From Datisca glomerata (taxonomy: Eukaryota > Streptophyta > Magnoliopsida > Cucurbitales > Datiscaceae), in contig QANY01011365.1 of the NCBI GenBank assembly GCA_003255025.1, positions 558,001 through 622,000 of the forward strand: DNA of 64,000 nucleotides. The letters run 5' to 3'. The position numbers and the translations under genes were made by a program. Of the stretch, positions 48,529 through 59,540 are shown piece after piece (the stretch's first letter is position 1; every line of letters starts with the position of its first letter). Below the pieces are notes generated by a model that saw nothing but the letters and a program-made list of their open reading frames with translations, made no database searches and was not told where the DNA came from.

Positions 48529-50299
48529 TGTTGGTCGTCGCGGCCCATGCACGGCGAAAGTCTGTGGAGCGAAAATTAAAATTTTAATAAAGAACAAAAC
48601 TTTGAATAAAATAAAAACTTGTAAAATTGAGGATAATATCTGTATATTTTTAGATAATGGCGTATAAGATATTTAGGGATAAACTGAGATAATATTTAAT
48701 TATAAAATTACCAATTACACTGGGACCCACTACAACTGTGCACAACTGCAGTGTCATTTGGCACTCTAGTGTGTCGTGAGGTAGTACAGTGCCTCACGGC
48801 ACCACTTGTGGCACTACAGTGTTGCACCCCCACTACTGTAGTTTCATGTGGCACTACAGCAGTCCATGTCAATCTCCGATACCCAATTAATGATTGACAT
48901 GTGACAATTACTATGAATTAGATATTTATTTTAATCAGATAAATATCTAGATATCACTTAATTTAAATTTAATGTATTTGATTGTCCATATCAACTAAAT
49001 TATATATTATTTCACAAATAACATATTTATTTGATTCAAATTATTATCTAATAATAATTTAATTATGTAATTTCATAAATTAGATATTCTATCTCACTTA
49101 TCGATAAGTGTAAAAATAATCGGTCATTATTTATATATAATTTCTGAAATTATATTTATATATATAAATAATTCAAGTAATTAATTCTTAATTAATAAAT
49201 CACATATAATTATCTCATAATTATGTACTTGCCCCATAATAAAAATTTATTTTGCAAGTCGGTCGGTTTCTCATGTCCTGAAATATTCACACTCTAGACT
49301 GCGTAGTACATAGGTGACTTAGGGACCATGGACCTATAATCTTATGCTCGAATAAACCAGGTTAATAATTAAACTTTTTAATTAAATAATCTTATTTATT
49401 AGTTCTATTATTACCCCACTATAAATATTCAATTGCACTCTTAAAGATTATAGAATGTAATTATAGAGTATTCTCTTGTAGTCCACTGATATAATCATTT
49501 CACGTAGTTCTGTCCTCCAATTATTGGTTTGTAAATTAGAACTTGTTAAAATTACCATTTTACCCTTCTAATTGCCTCTTGATCCTTAATTACCATTAAT
49601 TCACTAGTGAATGACTAATTTATAATCGTATTATAAATTTGAGCTCAATAACCATTGAGTTCTAGAATCAATATTTAATGGAACCAATATACGATCCGTT
49701 AGGAAATCTTGGATTCCAAATCTTGTAAGATCATGTTCTCAGCCATCCATATCACTGAATCTCTAAAACAAAAGTCACTAGCCTGTTTTACAAACAAACT
49801 TTAACGAGTGAATCAAAAGATCTAGTGGATATGTATAAGTGTTCATGACTACTCAGGATTCAGACTGATCTACATATGATCATCGAATTGATGTGTTTAA
49901 ATCTTTCTGATAAATGACACGTTGATAAATATATTAATTCACATCGGTCCAGTCATATATAATCTCATTATATAAAGTACATTCACTAAGATGTCTATCC
50001 ACATCAATGATCCAGATCTAGATCACATGCATTCATAATTCTTAGTGAACCGTACTAGCAACCATTCATTAAAGATTCCATACTTTAATAAGCTGCTGAC
50101 AATTTTATTCCTTATCTATTATCCTAATCTTCTCGTACTAATACAATATCATAGTATCATTAATGAATACAGAATTTTCAGATATTTATATAAAGTATTC
50201 AACAATAATTTAAAAGAACAATTATAAGAAAAATGTAATCCTCATTAAATTTCATATCAAAACATCAATACACATGGTTTGAGAGCATAACCCCAAACA
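48529..50299 (-). repeat. Copia A outer element, 5' LTR
   Basis: Bounded by TGTTTGGGGTTATG (minus, at 50299) and CGACCAACA (48529). It lacks about 480 bp present in the other LTR copies (junction near 48655) but has an expanded palindromic block (48735-48870). The right flank TTGCC (50300-50304) is the expected target duplication, but the partner site at the left is lost by truncation. Confidence 0.88.
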
Positions 50300-50307
50300 T
50301 TGCCAAC

Positions 50308-51204
50308 ATGCCTTTGCTTGGTTCTTATGGAGAAATTCTTCATATTTACAACATGGTGCATTTCGCCATACAGAGGTCTTTTGATGTGAATGAGCACAGA
50401 CTGATTGTGGCGACAGAGGGTGTTCCCCGCAGGTTAGAGGATGGAGGTGACGGTGCGACAGCACACTCCTTGGATGTGACTCCTGCAGCCTTGAACAAAG
50501 TTACTACTACTATGGTAACAAGCGATGTACGCTCCCATGGTGATGCGGTCATGAGAGGGGAGTTCGAGACTAGGGTAGTGACATCTCCACCCCATCGAGT
50601 GTCTCTTGATAAGGATCCTCCATTGGATGATGATGATCATGTTGTGACCTCTCTTCAGAATCTAAGTAGGGAGAGGTCAGATGGTGACAGTTCCAGGAGC
50701 AACAACATGAGCTACGAAGTTTATGGTGCACACGAATTCAAGTTGGAGATTTCTAGACAGATGGTTGAGTATGACTAGGTTTTAGTGGATGAGACGTTGA
50801 TCCTGTATCTTCATAAGGTTGTTAAAATTCATTTTGATTGCGGCATTCAGTTCTGAAACTTTACCAGGCATATTCGCCAATCTTGCATCATTATGGTTGA
50901 TGATACATTGTTCATTTTAGCCCACCTTCGGTACAAGAATTCCCACCTGGAGGTCGTATCTTATGTGTTGAACATTTGGAAGGAGTTGAAGCTGTTGAAT
51001 ATGAAGTTGGACTGGTTGAGACCTACCATTTGTAACTTCTGGCAGTTGCATCGACGATTGGCGAGAGAGGTGTACATAGAGCAGTTAGAAGAGCGGCGAT
51101 GCTGTCAACAAGAGCGAGTGCTTGCGGCGCAAATGGAGATATCATACTTAGTGTGTAGAGATCAACGAGCATCGTCACCTCCAAGTGATGAGCACCGCCA
51201 TTAG
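50308..51204 (+). pseudogene. Antisense additional ORF of the Tat Gypsy element (298 codons, two stops)
   Basis: One + strand frame stays open from 50308 to the TAG at 51202-51204 except for TAG at 50776 and TGA at 50854. It runs opposite to gag-pol, between the repeat array and the 3' LTR. The first part is Ser/Asp-rich and low-complexity (TSPPHRVSLDKDPPLDDDDH). The second part looks structured: HLEVVSYVLNIWKELKLLNM, then LHRRLAREVYIEQLEERRCC, a likely coiled coil. The Copia insertion at 50299 cuts off whatever lay upstream. Known: some plant Tat elements carry extra sense or antisense ORFs, including plant-mobile-domain proteins. I cannot place this one in a family; the function is unknown. 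Confidence 0.5.
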
Positions 51205-51717
51205 GCTCGACTCCGAGGAACTTGCGGCGGGTGATATTTTTGAGAACCACAGTTAGATTGATTTTTTTTCTTTGTGTACCCCTTATGACTTTTGATGTAA
51301 TAATAACTCATACTTCTGTGAACTTTTATTCGTGAATGAGATGTCATCTTCTTATCTTCACATGTGGAATGTTGGCTTGTTATTTGTGTCTTTTTGTATG
51401 AATCATTTATTTGCTTGTTGCCTTGTAATCTTTATGCAGTAACACATTACGATTGTCCTTGGTGAGATCGTGTGAGGTCATTAGAGTATACTAAACTTTG
51501 TTTGCCCACCATCTCACCTAGTGAGTGCTCCTCCCAGGGGTGTGAGAGACTTACTCACTACACCTAGTGTGTCTAGGGCGCATGAGGGTTTCATCATGGT
51601 GAGATTGAGCTTAATGAGGCGACACACGAGTCTGGGTGATACATCAAATACATGGATTTGAGTGGTGCATTACAAGTATTCACGATGTCTATCATATGTG
51701 TTCTTTAAGCAGGAATG
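51205..51717. other. Untranslated DNA between antisense ORF and repeat array
   Basis: 51250-51470 is T-rich with ATGTAATAATAAC (about 51294) and could be a 3' UTR of the antisense ORF. 51640-51717 already shows decayed 60-bp repeat units. No gene seen. Confidence 0.45.
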
Positions 51718-52438
51718 TGAAAGCTTACGCGACTCACCAAGCATGATGCCTATCATGGATGTTTTAAATTAAAAAGGGAGTGAAAGTCTACGCATATTAC
51801 CAAGCATGAGGTTTATCAAGGGTGTTCTCAAATAGAGGCGTGAAAGCCTACACAACTCACTTAGCATGAAGTTTATCATGGGTGTTTTCAAGTAGTGGCA
51901 TGAAAACCTACACAACTCACCAAGCATGACATTTATCATGGGTGTTCCTGAATAGAAGCGTGAAAGGCTATGCAACTCACCAAGCATGACGTTTATCGTG
52001 GGTGTTCTTAAATTGAGGCGTGAAAGCCTATGCAACTCACCAAGCATGACGTTTATCGTAGGTGTTCTTAAATAGAGGCGTGAAAGCCTATGCAACTCAC
52101 CAAGCATGACGTTTATCATGGGTGTTTTCAAGTAGTGGCGTGAAAGCCTACGCAACTCACCAAGTGTGACGTTTATCATGGGTGTTCTTAAATAGAGACG
52201 TGAAAGCCTATGTAGCTCACCAAGCATGACGTTTATCATGGGTGTTTTCAAGTAATAGCGTGAAAGCCTATACAACTCACCAAGCATGACGTTTATCACG
52301 AGTGTTCTTACATAGATACGTGAAAGCTATGCAACTCGCCAAGCATGACATTTATCATGAGTGTTTTCAAGTAGTGGCGTGAAAGCCTATGCAACTCACC
52401 AAGCGTGATGTTTATCATGGGTATTCTTAAGAAGGGTG
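51718..52438. repeat. 60-bp minisatellite, 12 units, 3' of Tat pol
   Basis: The unit core is GTGAAAGCCTATGCAACTCA, then CCAAGCATGACGTTTATCAT and GGGTGTTCTTAAATAGAGGC. Units start at about 51718, 51780, 51839, 51899, 51959, 52019, 52079, 52139, 52199, 52259, 52319 and 52378. The tail alternates between TTAAATAGAGGC and TCAAGTAGTGGC types, suggesting a 120-bp higher-order unit. The 176-codon minus frame (51769-52299) exists because 60 is divisible by three; it has 20-residue repeats and no family match. Tandem repeats in the untranslated 3' part are typical of Tat elements. Confidence 0.92.
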
Positions 52439-52635
52439 TTGGAGCCCTATTAAGTAGCAATATTTCGTAGTACATATTTAGAGTCAAAATTTTCTGAAGT
52501 TCCTCTGTTCATTCTAAGTTTGAGTACAGAAGATCAGGACATCTGGCTTATATCACGCCTAGTTACCTTGGTGGCTATTGTTTCAAGCAATGACAAAATA
52601 TTTTCATGTACAAAAAGAAGCACTTGAAAAAATGC

Positions 52636-53690
52636 CTACGCATAGTATTTCTTGATAAACTTGAAGTTGATAGGTGATGGTAATGGGCGTCTTGTTTGGC
52701 GATCGACTAAACAACAATATCCACTTTTGGCTAAGGATGCTATCTCACAGGGGCCTTCCTATTTTGGTGTGAGATTTTGAGCGTGCATATCCTGCATCAC
52801 ATAATCTGCCGCTTTCAATACCAGGTCACCTTCGTGGAACACCCGCAAACATACCATTGCCTCGTAGGTTTTGATCATTCTCTCCTGGTAGGCTTGGATA
52901 CTTTCCTTGGGCTTATCTCTCCTTTCATCTATAGATTCTAGATCACCAAAATGGGTGGGGCACTCAAATCCTGCTGAAGACGCTGGCTTAGTTGATGGTA
53001 CCATTACCTATGTATGTATGACTTCTTCACAACCATAGACCAAAGCAAAGGGGGTTACTTGCGTCAGATACCGTTTCACTGTTCGGTATGCCCATAGTGC
53101 TAAATGAAGTAATTCATGCCATGTGTTCTGGGCGTCGTGGACCATACGACTAAGTATCCTCAGTAATGTCTTATTAGTTGCATCAGCTTGACCATTCCCC
53201 TTGGGATAATAAGGTGTGGACTTATTATGGCAGATGTCGTATGCTTTGAACAGTTCAACCATTACCTTTCTTGTCAATGCCATCCTATTGTCCGAGATGA
53301 TTCATCTTGGTAGCCTAAATTGACATATGATGTTCTCCTTGATAAAGTTATAGACCTGCTCGCTTGTCCCCTTCTTGAAGCTATGGCCTCTGCCCACTTA
53401 GTGTAACAATTTGTAGCGATAAGGATCTATATGTAATCTTTTGACCCAGGCGAGATGGGTCCAATGAAGTCAAGAGCCCATGTATGAAATGGCCAAGGGA
53501 CCTCTGTTAGATGCAAGAATATAGATGAGGAGTGTATGAAGTTTCCAAGGACTTGGCAAGCGTGACATTTTCGTGCATAGTCCAATGTATGAGCTTCCAT
53601 GTTGGGCCAATAGTACCTTATCCTGAGCAATTCCTCGTATAGCCTCATGCCTCCTTGATGTTCGCCACATGCCTATTTGTGTACTTCCTC
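52636..53690 (-). pseudogene. Gypsy (Tat) integrase
   Basis: On the minus strand: HH-CC zinc domain with GGMRLYEELLRIRYYWPNME and CHACQ (53660-53560), WALDFIGPISPGSKDYI with the first catalytic Asp (53470-53427), then a frameshift. The later part is STPYYPKGNGQADATNKTLL (53220, with A-D in place of the usual A-E), LLHLALWAYRTVK and TPFALVYG (53008-53180). The C-terminal region ends EGPCEIASLAKSGYCCLVDR ... KFIKKYYA at TAG 52638-52636. In life it would insert the element's DNA. The replaced Glu and the frameshifts make it inactive. Confidence 0.88.
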
Positions 53691-54230
53691 CATGATAGTT
53701 TGTTGATCATAAATACCCCAAAATTGAAGAGGGCGACCATCTATACTAACCATGCATAACTCTCCATTGAGTATAAAGAAACGATGACTCCGCTTCTTAA
53801 TAATGGAGGCATCTGTTGTGCTTGACGGGAGAGTACCATCGTTCAAATACGAGATGTAAGGTTGTCGTCAATCCGTCGTAACTTTCACTAGATGAACTTC
53901 TTTGGGATCGGGGATCAATTGACACTTAAGACAATTCTTTTACTTAGTCGTGGCCTAAGTGCTCATGTTAGGCCAATGAAAACCCATCCTTTGGAGACGG
54001 CGGTGAGGAGCGGCCTTTCCCTTGCACAATAGTCTTCATGTAGACGCTTGAGGTGGCTGTGGCCTTCCTTCAAACTCACGCTTGTGAAAATATTCCATCA
54101 AACCCCTATAGAAGAGAACTCCACTCAAATTAACAAAGTCCCTCAACTCCTTATTCACAGCAGCTTCCCCTTGGGATAATTGCACTTTGATCTTACATCT
54201 CTAATCCTAAGATGGTGGGTTAGTGTTACC

Positions 54231-54710
54231 CTAAGCTACGACGCTCGTGGCTTTAACAACGACTTCGACCATTGGAATAGGGTTGGTGAGAGGGAGTTTG
54301 GTGACTAGAGTTGCCAGGGCATCAACATGGCAATTGTTAGATATGGAGGTGTGTTGAAAAACAACATCAACAAATGTGGCAACATGGTTTTGAACCTCAT
54401 GGTGGTATTGTGCGAGAGAAGGTTCCTTCACGGCAAAATCTCCTCTAACTTGGTTGATGATCTAGTTAGAGTCTCCTTTGACCTTGATAGTGGTGGCAGC
54501 CTTATCCTATGCATATCGAAGTCCCAATATAAAAGCTTCATACTCCACTTCGTTGTTCGTACATGGAAATGTCAATTTGTATGCCATTGAATAAATGTTG
54601 CCCAATGGATCCTCCAAGACGAGTCCTGCTCCATCGCTAGAATGGGTCGATGACCTGTCGAATATTAGAGCCCATGGCGCACCCTCACAACTATTGACTT
54701 TAGAGCCCAT
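54231..54710 (-). pseudogene. Gypsy (Tat) second RNase H (archaeal-type) domain
   Basis: Minus strand: ALIFDRSSTHSSDGAGLVLE, then LTFPCTNNEVEYEAFILGLR (D...E motif), a stop near 54531, and YHHEVQNHVATFVDVVFQHT followed by HVDALATLVTKL. A distinct RNase H after the usual one is specific to Tat-lineage Gypsy elements and supports the lineage call. D-x-S-S with an E-Y-E-A helix is the typical signature. Confidence 0.8.
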
Positions 54711-56020
54711 GTAGGTCTCTAGAGGTTCCAGTTCACCACTTGGAAATTAGGTCAGCAAATCAGCCAACTCTTTACTCCTTTGTGCCTTCGGGGTGATGGG
54801 CGTAATGTCAGACTCACTTAACAACATTGTCCATCGGGTTAGTCTCCCATTCAATGAAGTCCTGGTTAAGAGAAAACAAATAGGATTAGACTTAGTCATT
54901 AGATGAACTCGATTACCCAACATGTAGTGGCAGGATTTTTGTGCGGCAAATACAAAAGCAAGACAATGCTTTTCACAAGGTGTATATCTAAGCTCAACAT
55001 CTCTTAGGACCCTACTCAAATAATACACTGGGCGATCCGCCCCCTCCATTTATTATGCCAACAAGGCTCCAATGGAATCGGAGGTTCAAGTGATGTAAAG
55101 CAGCAATGGTAGGTCACTACGTGGTAGCACCATAGTGGCCGGTGCGAGAAGCACATCCTTTTTGGCATCATACTTCCATTCGTGCTCCTGTGTCCATGAA
55201 AAGATGTGATCTCCCTACAAGAGTGGTTATATATCATTGATGGACTCGGCTAGGGCGGGTATGAACTGGCAGGCGTAAGATACCTTCCCCAAGAATGCCT
55301 TTAACTCCTTCACAGATCGTGGTGGAGGCATGTCCTTGATAGCCTTTACCTTGGATTGATCAATGTCTATACCCGGTTGTGTACACAAAAGCTTAAGAAC
55401 TTCCCCCATGAAACACTGAAAGCGCACTTCAATGAATTCATTTTAAGCTTGTACGCCCTGCACCTTTCAAAGACACTCCTCAAGTGCTTCAGATGTGAAC
55501 CAACACTCTTGGACTTAGCTCGTAGATCATCCATATAGTCATCAACATAATCATGGATCATATCAGGGAAAATTACTGTCATAGCCCATTGGTAAGTATC
55601 CCCCACATTCTTCAATCCGACTGTGGTTTCCAAATTGTGTCCTAAAGGCGGTCTTCTCATCATCTCTGATCGCCATTCTGATTTGATTATATCCACTGAA
55701 AGTTCGTGTTCCATTGTAACATCGACCAAGGTGTCTACATTAGGTTGCGGGAAGTCATCTTTGGGGCATGCCTTGTTCAAGTCTCTAAAATCAACACAAC
55801 AACGAATCTGACCATTTTTCTTCTTTACCAGAACAATGTTCGCTAACCATGTGGGGTGCCTGATAGGCTTGATGAATCCTGCCTCTATGAGCTTTGACAT
55901 ATTAAACTTGATTTGGAGCTCCACATTGGTGCAAAAATAGCGATGGTGTTGGTTGACAGGTGCGCATTGTTCGAAGACCCATAGCTTATCCGTCACTAAT
56001 GTAGAATCTAACCCCAGCAT
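54711..56020 (-). pseudogene. Gypsy (Tat) reverse transcriptase and first RNase H
   Basis: RT (56020-55230, minus): MSKLIEAGFIKPIRHPTWLA, then NIVLVKKKNGQIRCCVDFRD, LNKACPKDDFPQPNVDTLVD and catalytic YVDDYMDD (55530 region). AIKDMPPPRSVKELKAFLGK and FIPALAESI follow in the connection. RNase H (55049-54747): DRPVYYLSRVLRDVELRYTP, then CLAFVFAAQK. Frameshifts and stops occur at 55370-55230 and 55050. The C-P-K-D-D-F-P-x-P sequence is typical of Tat/Athila RT. Confidence 0.9.
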
Positions 56021-56499
56021 CTAAGAGTACGACTACACAAAGACATCCTCAAACTCATTTAAAAGCTTTATCAAGTCATATCATGTTTACTTTCCAAGTC
56101 CTTTTTTTGCTCCCCTCCCCAATATGGACTTCCTCTAGCTCCTCCTGCGGTGGTGATGGGTTGGATTGTTGAGGCACCTCTGGTGGTTCACAATTCATCA
56201 CATGGATCTCTTGCATAAGTCCTTGTGCCTTAGAGAATGCCTCATCCATCATTATATCCTCATCTACTTCAGCATCAGAGGGATCAGGCTATATGTCTGA
56301 CCCCGCACACCATCATAAGCGGTACGCCCTCTTTTTGTTTGGCAAAATCACGCGGGTGACCAACTTCATCCCCAATGTAAGTACTTCCTTTCATTCCCCA
56401 ACCTCCCACTTCGGCAAAAGGGTGGCGATCATCCTTCTAGGCGCGGCGGCACCCGTCATCGTGAGTTCATCAAAGAGCATCGCCTATATCATGTGAGCC

Positions 56500-57149
56500 T
56501 CGATCTCGTCGAATGACGCTTTAGTAGTCGCTACCGTGATGTTTTTACCACGCCATCGTCATTTTAGAAATTGATGCAAGGTTGATGGGACACATACGTG
56601 GTCGTGAATCCATGGCCTCCCTAACAATATGTGGTAGACCGTATTGTATTCGTTCACTTTGAAATAGTTGGTGGTTCTTATTGGTCCAATTTGCAACTCC
56701 ACATTGACATAATCCATCGTCCTCACACTTGCTGATGAGAAACCTATGACAATAATTGATTATCTCACTAGTCTCCTCTCTGGGATGCCAACCGCCTTGA
56801 AGGTAGCATAGGACATGAAATTCACTTGAATCACTCCCGATCCACTGTCCAATAGGGTGAACCTTACTTACATGCCATTGAACGTTGCCTCCATATAAAT
56901 AGGGTGATTGTGTCCCGTCCTCTTAGCATGTTGGTCGGGATTATGGAATGCGATGGCATTCTCCTTGTTCCACCTTATCTTGCTCAAAGATGGTTGTGCA
57001 AAACAACAATTCATCTGAGCATAATTTTTTTAAGCGACATGTATTAGTGTTTTGGAGACTTGATGCCGTGCAATATCATCTAACCCAAGCATATCAGAAA
57101 ATCTTTTATAAGTCCTTGTGTTCAAGAGTTTATCTATAAAAGTGGCGTC
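56500..57149 (-). pseudogene. Gypsy (Tat) aspartic protease region
   Basis: Minus strand: FTLLDSGSGVIQVNFMSYAT (56865-56805), the D-S-G active-site loop, and later YFKVNEYNTVYHILLGRPWI with the I-L-L-G-R-P motif (56670-56610). There are stops in between. It cleaves the polyprotein in active relatives. 56021-56499 is degraded linker with no clear motif. Confidence 0.8.
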
Positions 57150-58874
57150 TCACCTTATGTTCCTTGTCAGTTTCTCCACTATGGTTACATATGAGGTAGA
57201 TGCTATTGCGCCGGCGTAAATCATGTTGACATTGGCATGTTGGGGAAAAGGGGGTGGATCTGCGGGACCAACACCTTCTGTAATGATCTTGCCCTTCTTC
57301 AACTTCTCATCAAAGAATCTTCTAAAAGATTTACACTCTTCGGTGGGGTTTGATATATTGCGGTGATATCTGCAAAAGTTTGGGGAACTCATTTCCTCCA
57401 TTGTAGGTAGCATGGTGACCCAAGGCAAGGTGATCTCTTTATCATTTATCCATACATTCACTAGTGCTTCCATCTTATCAATGGTGCAAGAAAAAGACGG
57501 TGGGTCATTCCTCTCATCTCTACCTCTCTTACGACTGCACCCCTGTGGTTTTGCATCCGCTACTTGAGGATGGTAACGTGATTTGGTGGGTTTCCAAGGG
57601 TGGTCAGGACGGTCATTCCTTTCGGGTTGTCTTGGGCTACGTACTGAAGCGATTGTCCTCTTGGACGCTTCTATCAAGTGGGCAAAGGTCACAATCACCA
57701 AGTTCTCAAAGTAGATATTTTAATCACCCAACATCCCTCCGATAAACATCTTCAAAAAGGGCTTCCTCCTTGTAATCCTTTTGGCAATCCATGGCCTTCT
57801 CCTTGAACCGCTGATCGTATGATAGAAGGTCATCACTGATTCTTTGTCTCTCTAGATCCAGTATGCTAGTCTTCTCCTCTATGACAAAGAACTTCACCAA
57901 GAAGGTCGATACCATTTGCGTCCATGTCAAGATCGACTCGGGTGCCAAGCTCGCATACCAAGTTTAAGTGCGCTCCGTCAAGGACTTGGAGAATTCCTTC
58001 AAACGCATGAAGTCATCATAACCACAGGGTCCCATATCATCAATGAAATGTATCACATATTATTAGGCACACCCATTTCAGTCATTATAGTTTTGAAACT
58101 TTAGGAAAACATAATCTGCCGGGTATGGTCTCAAGGCTATGTCAATCGAATATGGTGGCCAAAAGACGACACGAACTCATTCAACGATGCTCTTGTTCTC
58201 TCTTCCTAGAGTACCTTTTGGAGAGCTTCATGGCTAATGAAATGACTACTTCCAACAAGGATGTTTGCGCTTAGGGTGAGGTTGGTCTGAGCTATTCTAG
58301 TAGTCAGGGTAGCGAAGTTGTCCAGCGGTGTTGGTGTAACATTGACTTGTGCAAGAGTTTGAGTGTTGGTTTGAACGTTCGGTTGAACATGGTTCTGGGC
58401 GAATGCTTATGATAGAACACCTACAACAAAGGGTGGTTAAACACCCATGATAGAGGTTAGTGGCGCGCCTATGGTGGAGGTTGGTTGCGCTCCCATGATG
58501 CAGGTCGGTTGTGCGCCCATGGAGGAGGTTGGTTGCGCACCCATGATGGATGTGGTCGGTTGCACGCCTATGATACAGGTGGTCGGTTGTGCGCATGGTG
58601 AATGCCTATTGCACGCCCATGATGGAGGTTAGTGGTGGGTGTTGTGGGGCGCTGACACTGATGTACGCATTCAATGTATCAATGACTCTCCTCATCTCAG
58701 CGTCAAAATCTTGGAGATCTTGAATGGCTTCGACTTGCTCTTGTGCTTGTGTAGGCGGGCTTGACGGTAACTCACGAGACGTGTTCTCCTCCTCTTGTTC
58801 GCGTTCATCATTGAGTATGGGTCCATCTCCCTCCTTGCGTGATAGAGTTGTTCTCCCATTGCACGTTCGACCAT
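57150..58874 (-). pseudogene. Gypsy (Tat) gag
   Basis: A start at 58874 (MVERAMGEQLYHARRE) lies 30 nt after the PBS. After a frameshift come RELPSSPPTQAQEQVEAIQD and EMRRVIDTLNAYISV, then an 8-residue repeat block (58630-58437). The retrotransposon gag core is WTQMVSTFLVKFFVIEEKTS (57930-57840), followed by a basic linker. The knuckle-like segment is FCRYHRNISNPTEECKSFRR (57395-57320), the Tat/Athila form of the gag C-terminal motif. Several stops break it. The product would form the particle that packages element RNA. Confidence 0.82.
58437..58630 (-). repeat. Coding 24-bp repeat in Gypsy gag (MGAQPTxx)
   Basis: On the minus strand the gag frame reads repeats of the form (I)MGAQPT(S/T/C)(S/T): IIGVQPTTS, IMGAQPTSS, MGAQPTC, IMGAQPTST, IGAPLTS, IMGV, then a stop. 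About seven units, 21-27 bp each. The + strand open frame across it is a shadow. Confidence 0.8.
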
Positions 58875-58903
58875 GGTGGTCCTTCGTTTAGTGACAAACC
58901 ATT

Positions 58904-58921
58904 CCCTAGTGGAGTCACCAA
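58904..58921 (-). other. Primer-binding site, Gypsy
   Basis: On the minus strand TTGGTGACTCCACTAGGG follows the LTR end (TCTACA) by one base. It resembles the TGGCGACTC(C/T)RCTGGGG sites common in Tat/Athila elements, not tRNA-Met. The exact tRNA was not determined. Confidence 0.7.
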
Positions 58922-58922
58922 A

Positions 58923-59493
58923 TGTAGATGCAAATGTGTGATGAGGGTGAGTGCAAGAGTGGTCTAATCCTAGCTTGTGACTAGAACAACGCCTCAGAAC
59001 ATCAGGAAGGACACTAGGAATGAAGGAGGAGCACTCTAGACACCCAAGGGTGGTGACAAATACTTTCTCTATCCAGAAGTATGAGTTTCTCACTTGAGAA
59101 TGAGAGTTTCTCTCTCTAGAATAGGAGCTTCTCTATCTAAAATTTCATTCCCTTCAAAATGAAGCAGGAGCCCTCCTTTTATAGGTGATCAAAAGGAGGG
59201 GACCATTACAACTAATCCCTTGATTAGTTACAAGCCCGCCAATCAAATTGTGCCACCTCAGTTGACTAATCATGTTTAGGTGGGTAAGAGGAGAATTTCA
59301 CATGAGCCAATCGGGTGGCGCCACGTGGGTCTTTGTGTAGTGACCATGATTTAGGGAGAACATGCCTAGCCAATGGGGCCAACGATGATGTTCACCGAAC
59401 GCCCCCTCTCAAAGGGCTCTCTCAAACCAAACCCTTCCCCAAGGTGGGAGGGTAGCACACCCTCAATGTCTAGAGTGGCTGTACTGAAGAGGT
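58923..59493 (-). repeat. Gypsy 5' LTR (truncated)
   Basis: Matches 31175-31742 throughout. It ends abruptly at CTGAAGAGGT, where LINE-derived sequence starts, so the outer part of the LTR is lost. A TSD cannot be tested. Confidence 0.85.
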
Positions 59494-59540
59494 GATAACA
59501 TCACCTTAGAAGTCTTGGCTTTTTTCTTAGCCTCACCCTC

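Larger units (their letters stand above)
32411..50299 (-). mobile_element. Copia family A element, minus strand (outer), interrupted at 34870-44994
   Basis: Minus-strand order: 5' LTR 50299-48529, PBS 48526-48513, leader, gag 46860-46000, gag-pre-integrase to 45650, a post-integrase linker, and the RT start to 44995. The inner element interrupts here. RT resumes at 34869 with LLKSIYG, then part of RNase H to 34165, and then a truncated 3' LTR 34160-32411. The two RT halves meet exactly at the GCAAC (34865-34869) / GTAAC (44995-44999) pair. The integrase domain (about 0.9 kb) is deleted at about 45645, and the RNase H end plus the first about 300 bp of the 3' LTR are deleted at about 34160. 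It cannot move on its own. Confidence 0.8.
31175..59493 (-). mobile_element. Gypsy LTR retrotransposon, Tat type, interrupted by a Copia nest
   Basis: Read on the minus strand, the order is 5' LTR (59493-58923, cut short at 59493), PBS (58921-58904), gag (58874-57150), PR, RT, RNaseH, second RNaseH and INT (57149-52636). A 60-bp repeat array (52438-51718) and an antisense ORF (50308-51204) follow. The Copia nest comes next (50299-32411), and then the 3' LTR (about 32395-31175). Both LTR copies share about 570 bp of clear homology from TGTAGATGCAAATGTG. RT followed by two RNase H modules is the hallmark of the Tat (Ogre/Retand) lineage. Stops and frameshifts in every domain mean it is dead. 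Treating 31175-32395 as this element's own 3' LTR rather than a separate solo LTR is inference from order and orientation. Confidence 0.75.

Noticed and set aside
51769..52299. 176-codon minus-strand ORF with 20-residue repeats, as a novel repeat protein
   Set aside because: It is produced by the 60-bp tandem array (60 divisible by three). It lies after the pol stop codon and the units include length changes that break the frame.
51718..52438. CRISPR-like array
   Set aside because: Units are contiguous 60-bp repeats with no unique spacers, in a plant retrotransposon.
54711..56020. Endogenous pararetrovirus RT
   Set aside because: The flanking LTR, PBS, second RNase H and integrase identify a Gypsy element; no movement-protein or coat signature is present.
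58447..58632. + strand ORF of MxxVGCAP repeats (58447-58632)
   Set aside because: Shadow of the repeated gag motif read correctly on the minus strand.
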